DNA of 64,000 bases from Tulasnella sp. 424. Its lineage: Eukaryota; Basidiomycota; Agaricomycetes; Cantharellales; Tulasnellaceae. The stretch is taken from NCBI GenBank assembly GCA_019633425.1, contig WSUB01000002.1, positions 186,001 through 250,000 of the forward strand. The letters run 5' to 3'. Below the pieces are notes generated by a model, which was given only the letters and a program-made list of their open reading frames with translations, made no database searches and was not told the DNA's origin. This document shows positions 11,575 through 22,044 of the stretch, one piece after another. Every line of letters starts with the position of its first letter. The stretch's first letter is position 1. The position numbers and the translations under genes were made by a program.

Positions 11575-14500
11575 ATGAGCGACCCTCGTTCAGAGCGGGT
11601 GAGTGCCTGCTACCTTCCCAGACTTTGCCGACCACATTCAGGTTCCTTCCAATAAATCTCATTATCTGGCGCTGACCGATGGAATTCCTCCTTCAGTTTC
11701 GTGCGCTTAATGAACTACGTCAGAAACGAGCCAAAGCAACTTCTGGCGCTGCTCCATCCAATTCCGCTGATGGCTCTTCGACCGGAGGAGATCGCCTCAC
11801 GTCGCGCTATTTTGCACCCTCCCAGCCGACTTCTTCGTCCAAACCGAAAGTCCTGGTGCCAGACTCGAGCCCATCGAGCAAAGCATCATCTCCTCCACAG
11901 CGCCCCGCGTACAAACCACACAGCGGGCATGGAGTTCCGCTGACGAGACCCAATCTCAAAGCTGCCAATGGCAAGGACGATCTGTTACTGCTTCCGTCCA
12001 ACTTCAGATCGTCTTCGTCTACCTCTATCTCCTCTTCCATCAACTCCATCTCCGCTTCCAACCTAAAACCCTCGTCGCAATCCCGCAGTTCGACTGACGA
12101 GGTTGACACCTCTCGCCCTAAAAAACGCGTAAATACTGGGACATCTACGCCCGTCGACCGCGTCGGTTCCAGCAGCGGTACGCCACTTATGCGCGTAACG
12201 CCACCTCAGAGACTCGCGCCTTCGTCTTCAAACTCGGTAGAGAGCTCTCCACAAGTGACGGATGCTCGTCGAGCGCTTTCTGACGTGCGGCTCAAGTCTG
12301 CCTCCGTCGCGTCGTCCGACGATGAGGATCTGCCGCCTCTGGATGGCCCTCGCAAGCGCCTGGTCAGAGGAAAGCGGACGCCTGATGCAGAAGTCATTAC
12401 GATATCCTCTTCGCCGGCTGGTCCTACTTCGTCGTCACAGGGCGATGCCATGGCTCGGTTAAGAGCGGTAGCGCCGGGTAGTAGCGATGAGCAGCTTCGG
12501 TTCGTGTTGAACGATGAGGGAGGGGACGTGACAAAAGCCGTGCAGAGGCTCAAAACTGAAGCCGAGCTCCTTGGAGACTATAAGGCAAATGCGTCTGGCA
12601 ATCGTTCAGCTCCCAGCGGCTCCGCCACGAATGGAGCCTCGAAGGCATCGTCCTCGAGAGCTCCTGCTGGCGGTGTGCCACCTTCACCTGTCACTGGTCC
12701 TCCTGCAGTTAAGGGCAACAAGAAGTCCGCCATTTATGCCAAGCGAGGCACCTATGACCAAGAGGGACGAATGAAGCTTTGCCCGGTCCGTCATCGCTAA
12801 GTAATACCTTGCGTTTATGTTCGGGTTTTGAACTCTAGTTCGCCCCTTAGATCTGCAAGAAGAACTCGATTAACGCAGGATATCGTCATTGCTCGCGGGA
12901 GTGTGCCCTTCGGGACCCCCAGGCCAAAGCTCGCGCCACAGCTCCAGCTCCTCCACCTAAGCCCGCTCCGGCTGCGAAGCGGAAACGAACCGATGAATCT
13001 GACTCAGAGGGCTCAGTTGTGATGGACCCTAAAGGCAAGGGCAAACAAACCAAGTACAGCGACGATAGTTCCGATGAGGAGGAGGAGGACTCCGGAGACG
13101 AAGATCTCGAGCGAAGACAAGCAGCCGGCGTCGTGTGGTTCAATCAAGCTAGCCCAGATGAGCTTATTGAATTGACGTGTACGTTGTTCTATCAGCACCG
13201 ACCAATCATGATCCTAACATTCTACTCGAATGCAGCGTGTACCCCTGCACAAGCGCAGACTATCGTGTCTTTAAGGCCATTCGACGACCATGCTGACTTC
13301 CGCACGAAGATCAACCGGAGGAAGGGTATCGGTTACAAAGTCTTCGAGACTTACATGTCCGTGATGGAAGGCTACAGCTCCTTGGACGACCTCTTGGCAG
13401 AGTGCGAAGCACTCGGCCGAGATGTCAGTAGGGTCGTAAGCAAATGGGCCGGCGCAGAATCTTTGAGCGCCGTGCAATCGAAAGCGCCGTCTGCCGTGCC
13501 CTCGCGCTCTGGCTCGCCACTACCTACCGAAGTCAAGCCATCAGTGGACGATGCTGGGATCCACCTTACTCAAGTCAAGGTCGACGATGACGATGATCCC
13601 TCCAAAGAAGATCCGGATCTTAAGGGATATATTCGAAGCCAGCCTTCAATGATCAGCCCTGGCGTCCAACTGAAGGACTATCAGTTGCTCGGTGTTAATT
13701 GGCTAAATCTCCTGTGGACTAAGCGCATGAGCTGTATCTTGGCAGATGAGATGGGTGCGTATAGTCTATGACACCGTACTCGCGTCGTCTCATCCGAAGG
13801 GTTTTTTTTTTTAAACTAGGACTCGGCAAAACGATCCAGGTCATCGCTCTGCTCGCCCACATCAAAGAAGCGCACCCCGACGCTCGATATCGCCATCTCG
13901 TTGTCGTCCCGTGAGTCCATACACTCCGATCTCAGCGAATGAAGCTCTAATATCGTACTATCATTTAGTCCTTCGACTTTGGAAAACTGGGTGAGGGAGT
14001 TCGATCGGTTCGCTCCCGAGCTCAACGTCCAGACCTACTATGGAACCCAAAATGAGCGTTCCGAACTTCGTTACGAGCTTACCACAGCTCCCTTTGATGT
14101 CCTTGTTACGACATATAACTTTGCCGGAGGAAACGAGCATGACCGCAAGTTCTTCAAGAGGATGTCATGGGAGGTGAGGGTTCAATCAAACGCAGACCAC
14201 GCGCGATCGCTTCCCGACAGTCACTGATGTGTCGTTGCCTTGTATTTTAGACTTGCGTTTTCGATGAGGGTCACATGTTGAAGAATTTCCAGAGCCAACG
14301 CTATGAACATCTCATGAAGATTACTGCACCATGGCGATTACTATTGACCGGAACTCCTTTGCAAAATAACTTGCAAGAGCTTGTGGTGCGCATTATTCTG
14401 CCGAAGACGGTGGGGGACCTGTTGGAATAACATCTCTCTCCGATAGTCGCTCCTGAACTTCATCATGCCTGACCTCTTCATCAAACATGAAGGCTCCCTC

Positions 14501-15965
14501 CGAGCCATCTTCAAGACCAAGGCCGATACCCACCAAAGCTTTTTGTCTCGTGATCGAGTTACTCGAGCTAAGAAGATGATGACGCCTTTCGTGTTGCGAC
14601 GTAGGAAAGATCAGGTAAGATGCTCTGGAGCATGCAAGTGCCTCATGTCACTAACCCCGCTTTCTTTCAGGTTCTGAAGGACTTGCCGAAGAAGACAGAA
14701 CGGATCGAGTGGTGCGAGATGACCACCATGCAGCGAACCATATACCGAGAAGCCCTCCAACGATCTCGCAAGACCGTCCAAGCGCTGGCCGACGAGTCTC
14801 AGTCGGCACCAGAAGTGAAGACCAAAGGAAAAGCCAAGGGCCGTTCCAAGTTGGGTGCAATGAGCGGAGACACTAGCTCGAATGTTTTGATGGACCTACG
14901 AAAGGCGGCTAGCCACCCCATGCTTTTCCGACGTCTGTTCGACGATGCCAAGATCCAGGTCATGGCCAGACACTGTCTTAGGGAACCCGAGTTCTGCGAA
15001 AGCAACTATGATTACGTCGTGGAGGACATGGAGGTTATGACGGATGCCGAGCTACAGTATTTCTGCAAAAAGTACAAGGTTGGTCGGTCAGTGCCCTCTC
15101 CAGCAAAACACCACCTGACTCCTCTTTGGCTTAGTCTGTCAACAAACACGCCCTTGCCGACGATTGCTATCTCGCGGCTGGCAAGATCTCGAAATTGATG
15201 GCGCTCCTTGAACAATACAAGGCGGAGAACAAGCGCGTTCTTATCTTTTCGCAGTTCACTCAGATCCTCGACATCTTGCAAGCAATCTTCAAGACCAAGG
15301 ACATCAAATATCTCGTCCTGACTGGCTCTACCGCTGTCGATGAGCGACAAGGCCTCGTGGACGAGTTCAACGAGGATGAGGGAATATCTGTTTTCCTCCT
15401 CTCAACGAAAGCGGGTGGAATGGGCATCAATTTGACGGCTGCATGTGTCGTCGTCATTTTTGACCAAGACTTCAACCCTCACAACGATAAGCAAGCCTGC
15501 GACCGCGCTTACCGTATCGGCCAGAAGCGAGATGTTGACATCATCAAGCTCATCACGAAAGGCACGATTGAGGTACGGGTCCTACATCTTACACTGACCT
15601 TCGCGACGTGTCTCGATTCTGATCACTTCACCTTTCAGGAGGATATGTACCGGATAGGGAACACCAAGCTCATGCTCGATGACGCTGTCGCTGGCACGGG
15701 CGACGATGAGGGCGAGAGCAAGACCGAGAAGCTCATGAAGTCGTCCCTCCTCAGCGTCCTCCGCAAACAGTTTGAGAAAGAAGAAGAGGATGGGGTCGAG
15801 GTGACTGGGAGCTCCGCAAATCCAGCTGCCAACGGCAAGGCGGCATCCAATCCAACGGCACCAGACATCGTTATTGTCGACTCCGATATTGAGATGGCTG
15901 ATGGGGAGACCAAGAATGAAAATGGACGTTTAGAAGCCGCTAAAAGTGCGGCAATCGTGGCTTAG
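11575..15965 (+). CDS. FUN30: Fun30/SMARCAD1-type chromatin remodelling ATPase
   Basis: SNF2-family ATPase that, in its relatives, promotes DNA end resection and heterochromatin maintenance. Eleven exons give 1243 residues: 11575-11598, 11697-12785, 12851-13178, 13236-13754, 13820-13910, 13969-14173, 14251-14385, 14447-14614, 14671-15078, 15135-15572, 15639-15965. The N-terminus is Ser/Pro-rich. A CUE-like ubiquitin-binding segment follows ([20 protein letters not shown], about residue 265), then a small Cys/His cluster. The ATPase shows ADEMGLGKT, a DEGH box (the Fun30/SMARCAD1/Etl1 form of motif II) and [11 protein letters not shown]. The intron at 13179-13235 is 57 nt and stays in frame; I removed it because of its clean donor, CTAAC branch site and acceptor. 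The C-terminus is acidic. Confidence 0.94.
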
Positions 15966-16083
15966 ATGGACCAGCATTGCATTTTCTGTATCATACAATG
16001 CCTCAGATAATTGACGCATCTGCAAGTTTTCTATCTGTAGTTCATAGCATGTTTTCGTTCCTGCATTTTCACAATGATATTAT

Positions 16084-16800
16084 CTATGCATAGATGGCAA
16101 GGTTTCTAATCATCTTGTCGACCGCAGTTCTGAAGTGATCATTATCTATTCCGCTATCTTTGGAATCCATGTCGATGAGAGGGTTCCGGACAACGAACTC
16201 GATGAATGGGCTCGTGTATATTTGACGAAGGACGAAGCGGATGGTGTCGGCAGCAGTGTTAGGATCGGTGAACATAACGAACTTGTAACCGCTGATGGTC
16301 TCGTAATGATGGAGCTTGTAAGTTGAAGTGCGGTAATTGACGAAGGTCTCGTCTCTGGTGGCGGTGGCTTCATTAACAGGCACAGAGGTAAAGCGGGCTA
16401 AAAGACTTCTTACCGTCCAGATAGTTTCTTTGCCATGTTGCGTAGGGAGAGGATCACACCGTACACCAATTTCGCTTCTTCGTCGAATGGCAGCGAAGTC
16501 AGGTTCGCCGAAGATACTGGGGGTGCAATGGCGGGCGTTGGGGGTGCTGAGTCAGTGCTTGCGATGACAATCCCAGAAGAGACGCTTAATGTGTTTCTGG
16601 GACTTGTTATGTCTGTGGAAGCCGAGACATGAGACAACATTATACCCTCATTGGCCGGCCGAGCTTTCTTGACGCGTTGCCAATCGTGGTAGAACACGCA
16701 TTGACAGTGTCTAGTAGACCCAAATATAAGCTGATTCAATGCGTGGTAATAAGTGAGGCTAGCCTTACCGGTCGTAGATGTATAAGCTATAAACGGTCAT
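16084..16800 (-). CDS. BET5: TRAPP complex subunit Bet5 (TRAPPC1)
   Basis: Longin-like subunit of the TRAPP exchange factor for the Rab Ypt1, acting in ER-Golgi traffic. Three exons give 199 residues: 16769-16800, 16414-16710, 16084-16354. Family blocks are MTVYSLYIYDRHCQCVFYHDW at the N-terminus (starting with a 10-residue exon), KLVYGVILSLRNMAKKL, YKLHHYETISGYKFVMFTD and a TSPFIEFVVRNPL C-terminus. It is about 40 residues longer than the yeast protein because of a Ser/Thr/Pro-rich loop (roughly residues 37-75) between strand 2 and helix 1. The exon 2-3 join uses the acceptor at 16355, which restores GRDETFVNY. Its start lies only 116 bp from the divergent Mcy1-like gene. Confidence 0.93.
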
Positions 16801-16916
16801 GGCTGCAGGAGGCGGCGGGGATGGCGTGGGTACATCATGCTTGCCGTTGTTGCGTCTCTCACCCCATTCTACCATTCCACATCTGGCTCGGTTGCTGTGA
16901 AGATCATCAGCACTGC

Positions 16917-19083
16917 ATGTCCTCTCATTTGGAGCGCCTAATCCAAGCTCGGCTATCAAAGGAACTTTTAATTGGGGTTGCTGTTGGATTTTCTCTTTGC
17001 TTGTCATCGACGTCATTATGGCTCTATCTTGGACGCAGTCGCCAAAAATCTCGACCTCCAGGAGACTTTGACGACTCCACACCGATCGAAATCGCGAAAG
17101 ATGAAGTGGCACGGGGAGTTCCCGGTCTGGTAGGTAAGTAGATGAACTACCCTACCAGCCCTTAGTGTCCTGACAGGCAATGAATTGGTAGGCAATACGC
17201 CGTTGGTACGCATCAACTCTCTAAGCGACGCTCTTGGCGTTGAAATACTGGTATGTAGCTTAGCACGCGTAGATACTCACGGCTAAGAAAATAGTGTCCT
17301 CTGTAGGGCAAAGCTGAGGTAAGACATATCTGGAACGGGAGACTGTGATCCGAGCTAAAGCGTCTCTCTTCCTAGTTCCTAAACCCGGGTGGAAGCGTGA
17401 AAGATAGAGTCGCCTTGCAAAGTAAGAAGGATTTCTCTGAATCAGTGATCTTCCTTTCTGACCTTTTCATATTTTAGTCATCGAAGAGGCTGAGCAGCAG
17501 GGGCTGCTCCACCCTCATTGTGGTTCTACTATATTTGAAGGCACGGTCGGATCAACTGGAATATCTATAGCGACTATTGGAAGAGCCAAGTATGTTTTTA
17601 AGCGCATCTTGACCTTTCCAGCGGGCTTCTGAACGTCGCATTCTCCAGGGGATATGAGACTAGTACGTTCTGCGTCAAGCACCTCTCACAACCTCGGACC
17701 TAAAGGGAGTCCGCAACGCAGCTATTATTATGCCAGACGATGTTGCAGAAGAGAAATCAAAGGCGTTAGAAGCACTTGGTGCTAAAGTGGAGAAAGTCCG
17801 ACCGTCTAGCATTGTTGACAAGAAGCAGGTGAGGTGTCAGTCACTTCAGACGTAGCTGGAACTCGCTAACGACTGGACTCTCTTCTACCCAGTTTGTGGT
17901 ACGTCTCAGACCGTGACGCATCTGAGCGCACCTTGACTGTGTATTAAGAACGTAGCTCGTCGACGTGCACTCGAATTTGGCACCACCGAAATAGAAGACG
18001 ATCAAGACGAAGGCATTGCCATCAGCACACAGGCAACTTCCGAAGGGATGGACAACCTAAAAGCCCATGCCGGGCTGGCCACTAAAGCTCGAGGATTCTT
18101 CGCCGACCAATTCGAAGTATGTGGAACTTGGATTTAGAAACCAAAGTGGGGTTGTTGATTGGGCCTCCTCTTAGAACCGAAGCAACTACGATGCTCATTT
18201 CAAAGGGACAGGTCCTGAAATCTACAGGCAGACGAGCGGAGAGATTGATGCATTTGTGAGCGGCGCTGGTAAGTTATCGTCCGGTCTCCAAGGCTACAGG
18301 GCATGACTCTCTTCGAAAGGTACTGGTGGGACAATTGCGGGCACTGGCGCGTTTCTCAAGAGCGTGAAGCCCTCTGTAAAGGTCGTTCTTGCCGACCCAC
18401 AGGGCTCCGGGTTATATAACAAGGTAGCCGTTGGTCGGCGCATTACCGCGACTATAAGGACCTTGTTCACATCTTTTTATCTAGATCAAGTTTGGTGTGA
18501 TGTTCAACGCGAAAGAAAGCGAAGGCACAAGACGGCGACACCAGGTGAACTAACTCTTCCCATTTCATTGCATGTGGGTCCTGGGCTAACTGAAAGCCAT
18601 TTCGTTAGGTTGACACCGTAGTTGAAGGCATCGGTATCAACCGACTTACCCACAACTTCGAGCTAGCACTACCCATCGTTGATGATGCCTATACGTGAGT
18701 TTCGGGCTCGCTTCTTGTATACCGCAGGCTGATAAGACTGGGTCCCTCTTAGCGTCAGCGACGCTGAAGCCGTGAGCATGTCAAGGTACCTGGTTAAGCA
18801 CGATGGGCTCTTCCTCGGTTCAAGCAGCGCGTGCAACCTCGTGACATGTGTTCGGTTGGCCAAGAAACTCGGACCCGGGAAGACCATCGTCACAATTCTC
18901 TGCGACTCTGGAACGCGGCACTACTCCAAGGTACGGCCTTCTCATCTATTTCCAGTACGTATTATCGTCCTAAAAACGTCACCCGCTTTCTTTGCCCAGT
19001 TCTGGAACGAGGAATATCTAAGGAAAGCGGATATCCCCGTGGACGTATCGATAATAGAAAAGCTACTGGTACAGGACGATTAG
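16917..19083 (+). CDS. Mcy1-type PLP cysteine synthase homologue, membrane-anchored
   Basis: Fold type II PLP enzyme like fungal Mcy1 (YGR012W), a mitochondrial outer-membrane cysteine synthase homologue. Fifteen exons give 448 residues: 16917-17133, 17192-17250, 17307-17318, 17376-17421, 17478-17589, 17649-17662, 17722-17828, 17893-17898, 17949-18116, 18175-18268, 18320-18423, 18485-18544, 18609-18694, 18753-18930, 19000-19083. A hydrophobic N-terminal helix (about residues 16-39) is followed by the catalytic domain. The PLP lysine is in NPGGSVKDRV. The phosphate loop reads EGTVGSTGIS instead of the usual TSGNTG. GSGAGTGGTIAG and EGTRRRHQVDTVVEGIG also match Mcy1. Exons of 12, 14 and 6 nt are needed to keep the frame. 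Actual substrate is not known. Confidence 0.88.
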
Positions 19084-19151
19084 AGGGAAAAAAGAGTCTA
19101 CAGTAATACATCGATCCAATCGCCGAGATATAAATTGGTGGTATCTAATAA

Positions 19152-21531
19152 TTAAGAGTGCAGGGAAGCTGGATGCATAACAACATCAGGTGCGGAAGGA
19201 GCCATCAATGGGGGGACAGTGACGACTTGAGACGACGGAGCGCTGAAGAAATCGATCTTCAGTATTCGAGTAAGTAGCAAAGAGACAAAGGGGCTTGGAC
19301 TCACCTGTTTGCCGGAGTATTACCTGGACCTGCATTGGGAGTCGCCCCAGGACCAGTTCCATTCACCATCATGGCAAGGTTCGCAGCGATCGCAGCTGCC
19401 GCCGCTTGTTGCTGTGCAAAAGCGGCCTGTTGAACCGGCTTGAAAGCCCCGGTATTGTTGAGGAAGTCATATATCTTGCCCGTTTTGTCCTTGTCGATTT
19501 TGAACAAGTCTCTTGCATCTCGTTTCCGCAGTTTGCCTCCCTTTTTGATGTATTCTCGAAGCAAAGCTTCTTTGATAGCAAGGTAAGGTTTAGGCAGGAT
19601 TCGGAGTTGAGAGCAGAGAAGCTGTTCTTGGGGAGTGAGGAGTTGGAGGGATGATGACGTGGCGAGGGTAAGGCCGCCTGCAGGAAGGCGAGGGGTATGC
19701 CGTGTCAGTGTACGTTTCAAGTACCCAAGGGACAGGAAGCGATGCGGGGAATTAGTACGTACCAGGCCTGTATCGCCCACCGGATTCTTCGGAGTGAATT
19801 GGAGGTACGACTCGAATTCCCTGGGCCTACAGAAAGGTATGAGAACCAAACAAACTCCATTTTTCAGAAACCCACCCTCGCCACCTTGTCTTTTTCATAC
19901 TTCTCGGCCTCGGCCAAAGTTGTAATACCCATTCTGCGGTATTCCTGCAACTCCTGGATCCGCTTTCTCAAGGAGACTTCGTCTGTAAGAGGGCAAGGTT
20001 CGTCGTAAGTCATCGAGTCTACGGCGTCCAAGTGCCGGGGCGACTTACATAGGAGTCCTTCCACAAATGTTTCGTAATCGGAAGCGGTCTGGAGTCGCGC
20101 AAACGGTTTGTGCTTGTTGATAAAGTCCCTCTCGGCCTTCTTTTCCTTCTCCTTGTCACCGCCACCTCTCTTTCGCTCGATGGCTTGAAGCTACGAACGG
20201 GATCGAATATTAGCCTCGGGTGCATTCATTGGGATCGAGCGATATCCATGCCTTTTTCATCTCCAACAGACCTCGATCGAACACGACGGCCTTGGTCTCT
20301 AACCGACGGTTGATCTTTTCGTTGTAGATCGCCAACAGACAGAGCTTCAACTCCAAAGACGCGGGCGTTTCGACAGGTGGGGGGCCGAGTGGCACGTCAG
20401 GCTCCTCGTCCTTCTTCCCTTTATCTTTGTCGCTTCCGTCCTCCATCTTGACGTCCCCATCCCCATCCCCGTCCTCCTCGTTGGCGGCTTTCCTCTCAGC
20501 CTCCATGATTGCGGCTGGTGGATCGCCTTCGGGTTGGTCGGCTCCGCCGTATTCCATAACAAGCCCGAATTCCAGGTCTTTCACTTGCTCCTCGGCCTCG
20601 TTCTCGACTTCGGTTTCGAACTCGAGGCGACCTGGCATGTAACCTGCAATCTCATGGTTCGTTGGAGCGGAGACAAGTGGTTTGGAGGAAACGGTGTGTT
20701 CTGGAAAGTGGGTGAGGTACAGTGCGTCGTCAGACGGGATTACGGCATGAAAGGATGAGACAAATGCAAATTATTCGATTGGGTACTTACCGATAGGAGC
20801 TTTTTGGATTTCTTCCAGCCGACGCTTCTTCCGAGCTTGGAACTCTTCCAAGTCAAAATCAAATTTGACGTTCATGTTCTGCAAATGATAGATGGTCAAG
20901 GTACCGAAACGGCCAGAGGTTCGAAATGTGTACCCACCGGCATCGGCCAGTCCGGCGAGTCAACGTAGACCTCGTTGTAATGTCGTTCTGCCTCTTCTCT
21001 AGTGCGAGTTCCGACGTGTTCTGCGGCGTCTGCCCAGCTTCCCATGCCATTCGTCAAGAGGCCGTCAATCAATAGCAGTTCCCTTGAAAGAAAGTAGTGT
21101 AAGCAAGTCTTCACACAAAGATTTAGCGTCCTCACTCGTCTGCTCCCCAGTTTTCGGTGAAGATTGGGTATGAATGGCGTTCCTTGGATGAAGAGACCTG
21201 TCAAAAAGCCTGGACAAACGATGGAATCGTGGATGGAAGACTCACAATTACACGATAAGGATGCCAAGCTTTGTGCTTGCCCACTTCCTTGCCCTTGCAG
21301 AAACATCGCGGACAGAGATCAATGTTTGTTACTCTACATTCCTCTGCGGCACAGCGGATGTGCACGGAATGCGTGATGTTACTGCCGCAAGAATCGCACT
21401 CCACCAAGAGACCGGGTTCAAGATCCACTGTAAGAGCGGAATGAGAAGAGCGATTCGTTGCTATGGTTATTATACTTGCCTTGGTTTGGTTCGTTTGATA
21501 TTGAAGGTTTTCGGTTATTTGTAACGGTCAT
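19152..21531 (-). CDS. ADA2: SAGA/ADA transcriptional adaptor Ada2
   Basis: Ada2 couples Gcn5 acetyltransferase to SAGA. Eleven exons give about 565 residues: 21480-21531, 21246-21427, 21136-21197, 20938-21082, 20791-20878, 20252-20643, 20049-20190, 19876-19982, 19763-19826, 19305-19677, 19152-19242. It has a ZZ zinc finger (CDSCG ... CPRC, about residues 25-70) and a SANT domain (ENWGADEELLLIDGL ... WADAAEHVGTRT). The middle is acidic, ADA-type helices follow (LLEMKKLQAIERKR), and a SWIRM domain ends the core (LLTPQEQLLCSQLRILPKPY, LFKIDKDKTGKIYDF). Introns 1 (21428-21479) and 6 (20191-20251) start with GC. Exon 9 is read in the frame that joins to exon 10 in phase 1. The last 31-residue exon is likely but less certain. 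Confidence 0.92.
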
Positions 21532-22044
21532 GTCGGGCAGGTGGTGGTCGTCGAGACACGGGGACAGGGCGTGTGAACACGCGGTGTTGGGTTGTTCGAC
21601 TCGCACGGGCCGGCGGTATTCAGGACGCCTGCGCTTGGCATTCTCGGCAACTCCAAGGGTTGGTACTGGAAATAGAGAAGCGCGGATGTGTGCAGAGTGA
21701 TTACAAGACTTTCGATGTGGATCCGGGGCGCTAAGTGTACGGTGGAGCTATTTGTGGATCACTAAGCTCCACCGCTATTCTAAATAATTACAGCAGTGCA
21801 GGCGATGTAATATGGGATTGGTATCGGAGACGCGGGCAGTGTCTCAGAGAGAAGGCCGAATGGGCCATCTGCTGTGAAGAGACGCGCGGGTGGGAATGCC
21901 GTGACGCAAAGCATATTCAGGGTGCAAGTCTTGAAATACTGACTGTTCCCCTCGGTCTCTATCCCGTCTCCCCGTTTTCTCTCCTCCTCCTCTTTCCTCC
22001 CCCACCACCTCGGACACGACCACCACCACGAACAGCAGCCAACA
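21532..22044. other. Divergent promoter region, ADA2 / pepsin-fold gene
   Basis: About 510 bp between two divergent starts. The right end is strongly pyrimidine-rich (roughly 21945-22015, CTCCTCCTCTTTCC type), typical of fungal 5' leaders. No gene recognised. Confidence 0.5.

Noticed and set aside
19763..19826. Reading ADA2 exon 9 in the frame REFESYLQFTPKNPVGDTGL
   Set aside because: That frame cannot join exon 10 in the right phase. The frame with GIRVVPPIHSEESGGRYRPG joins cleanly on both sides.
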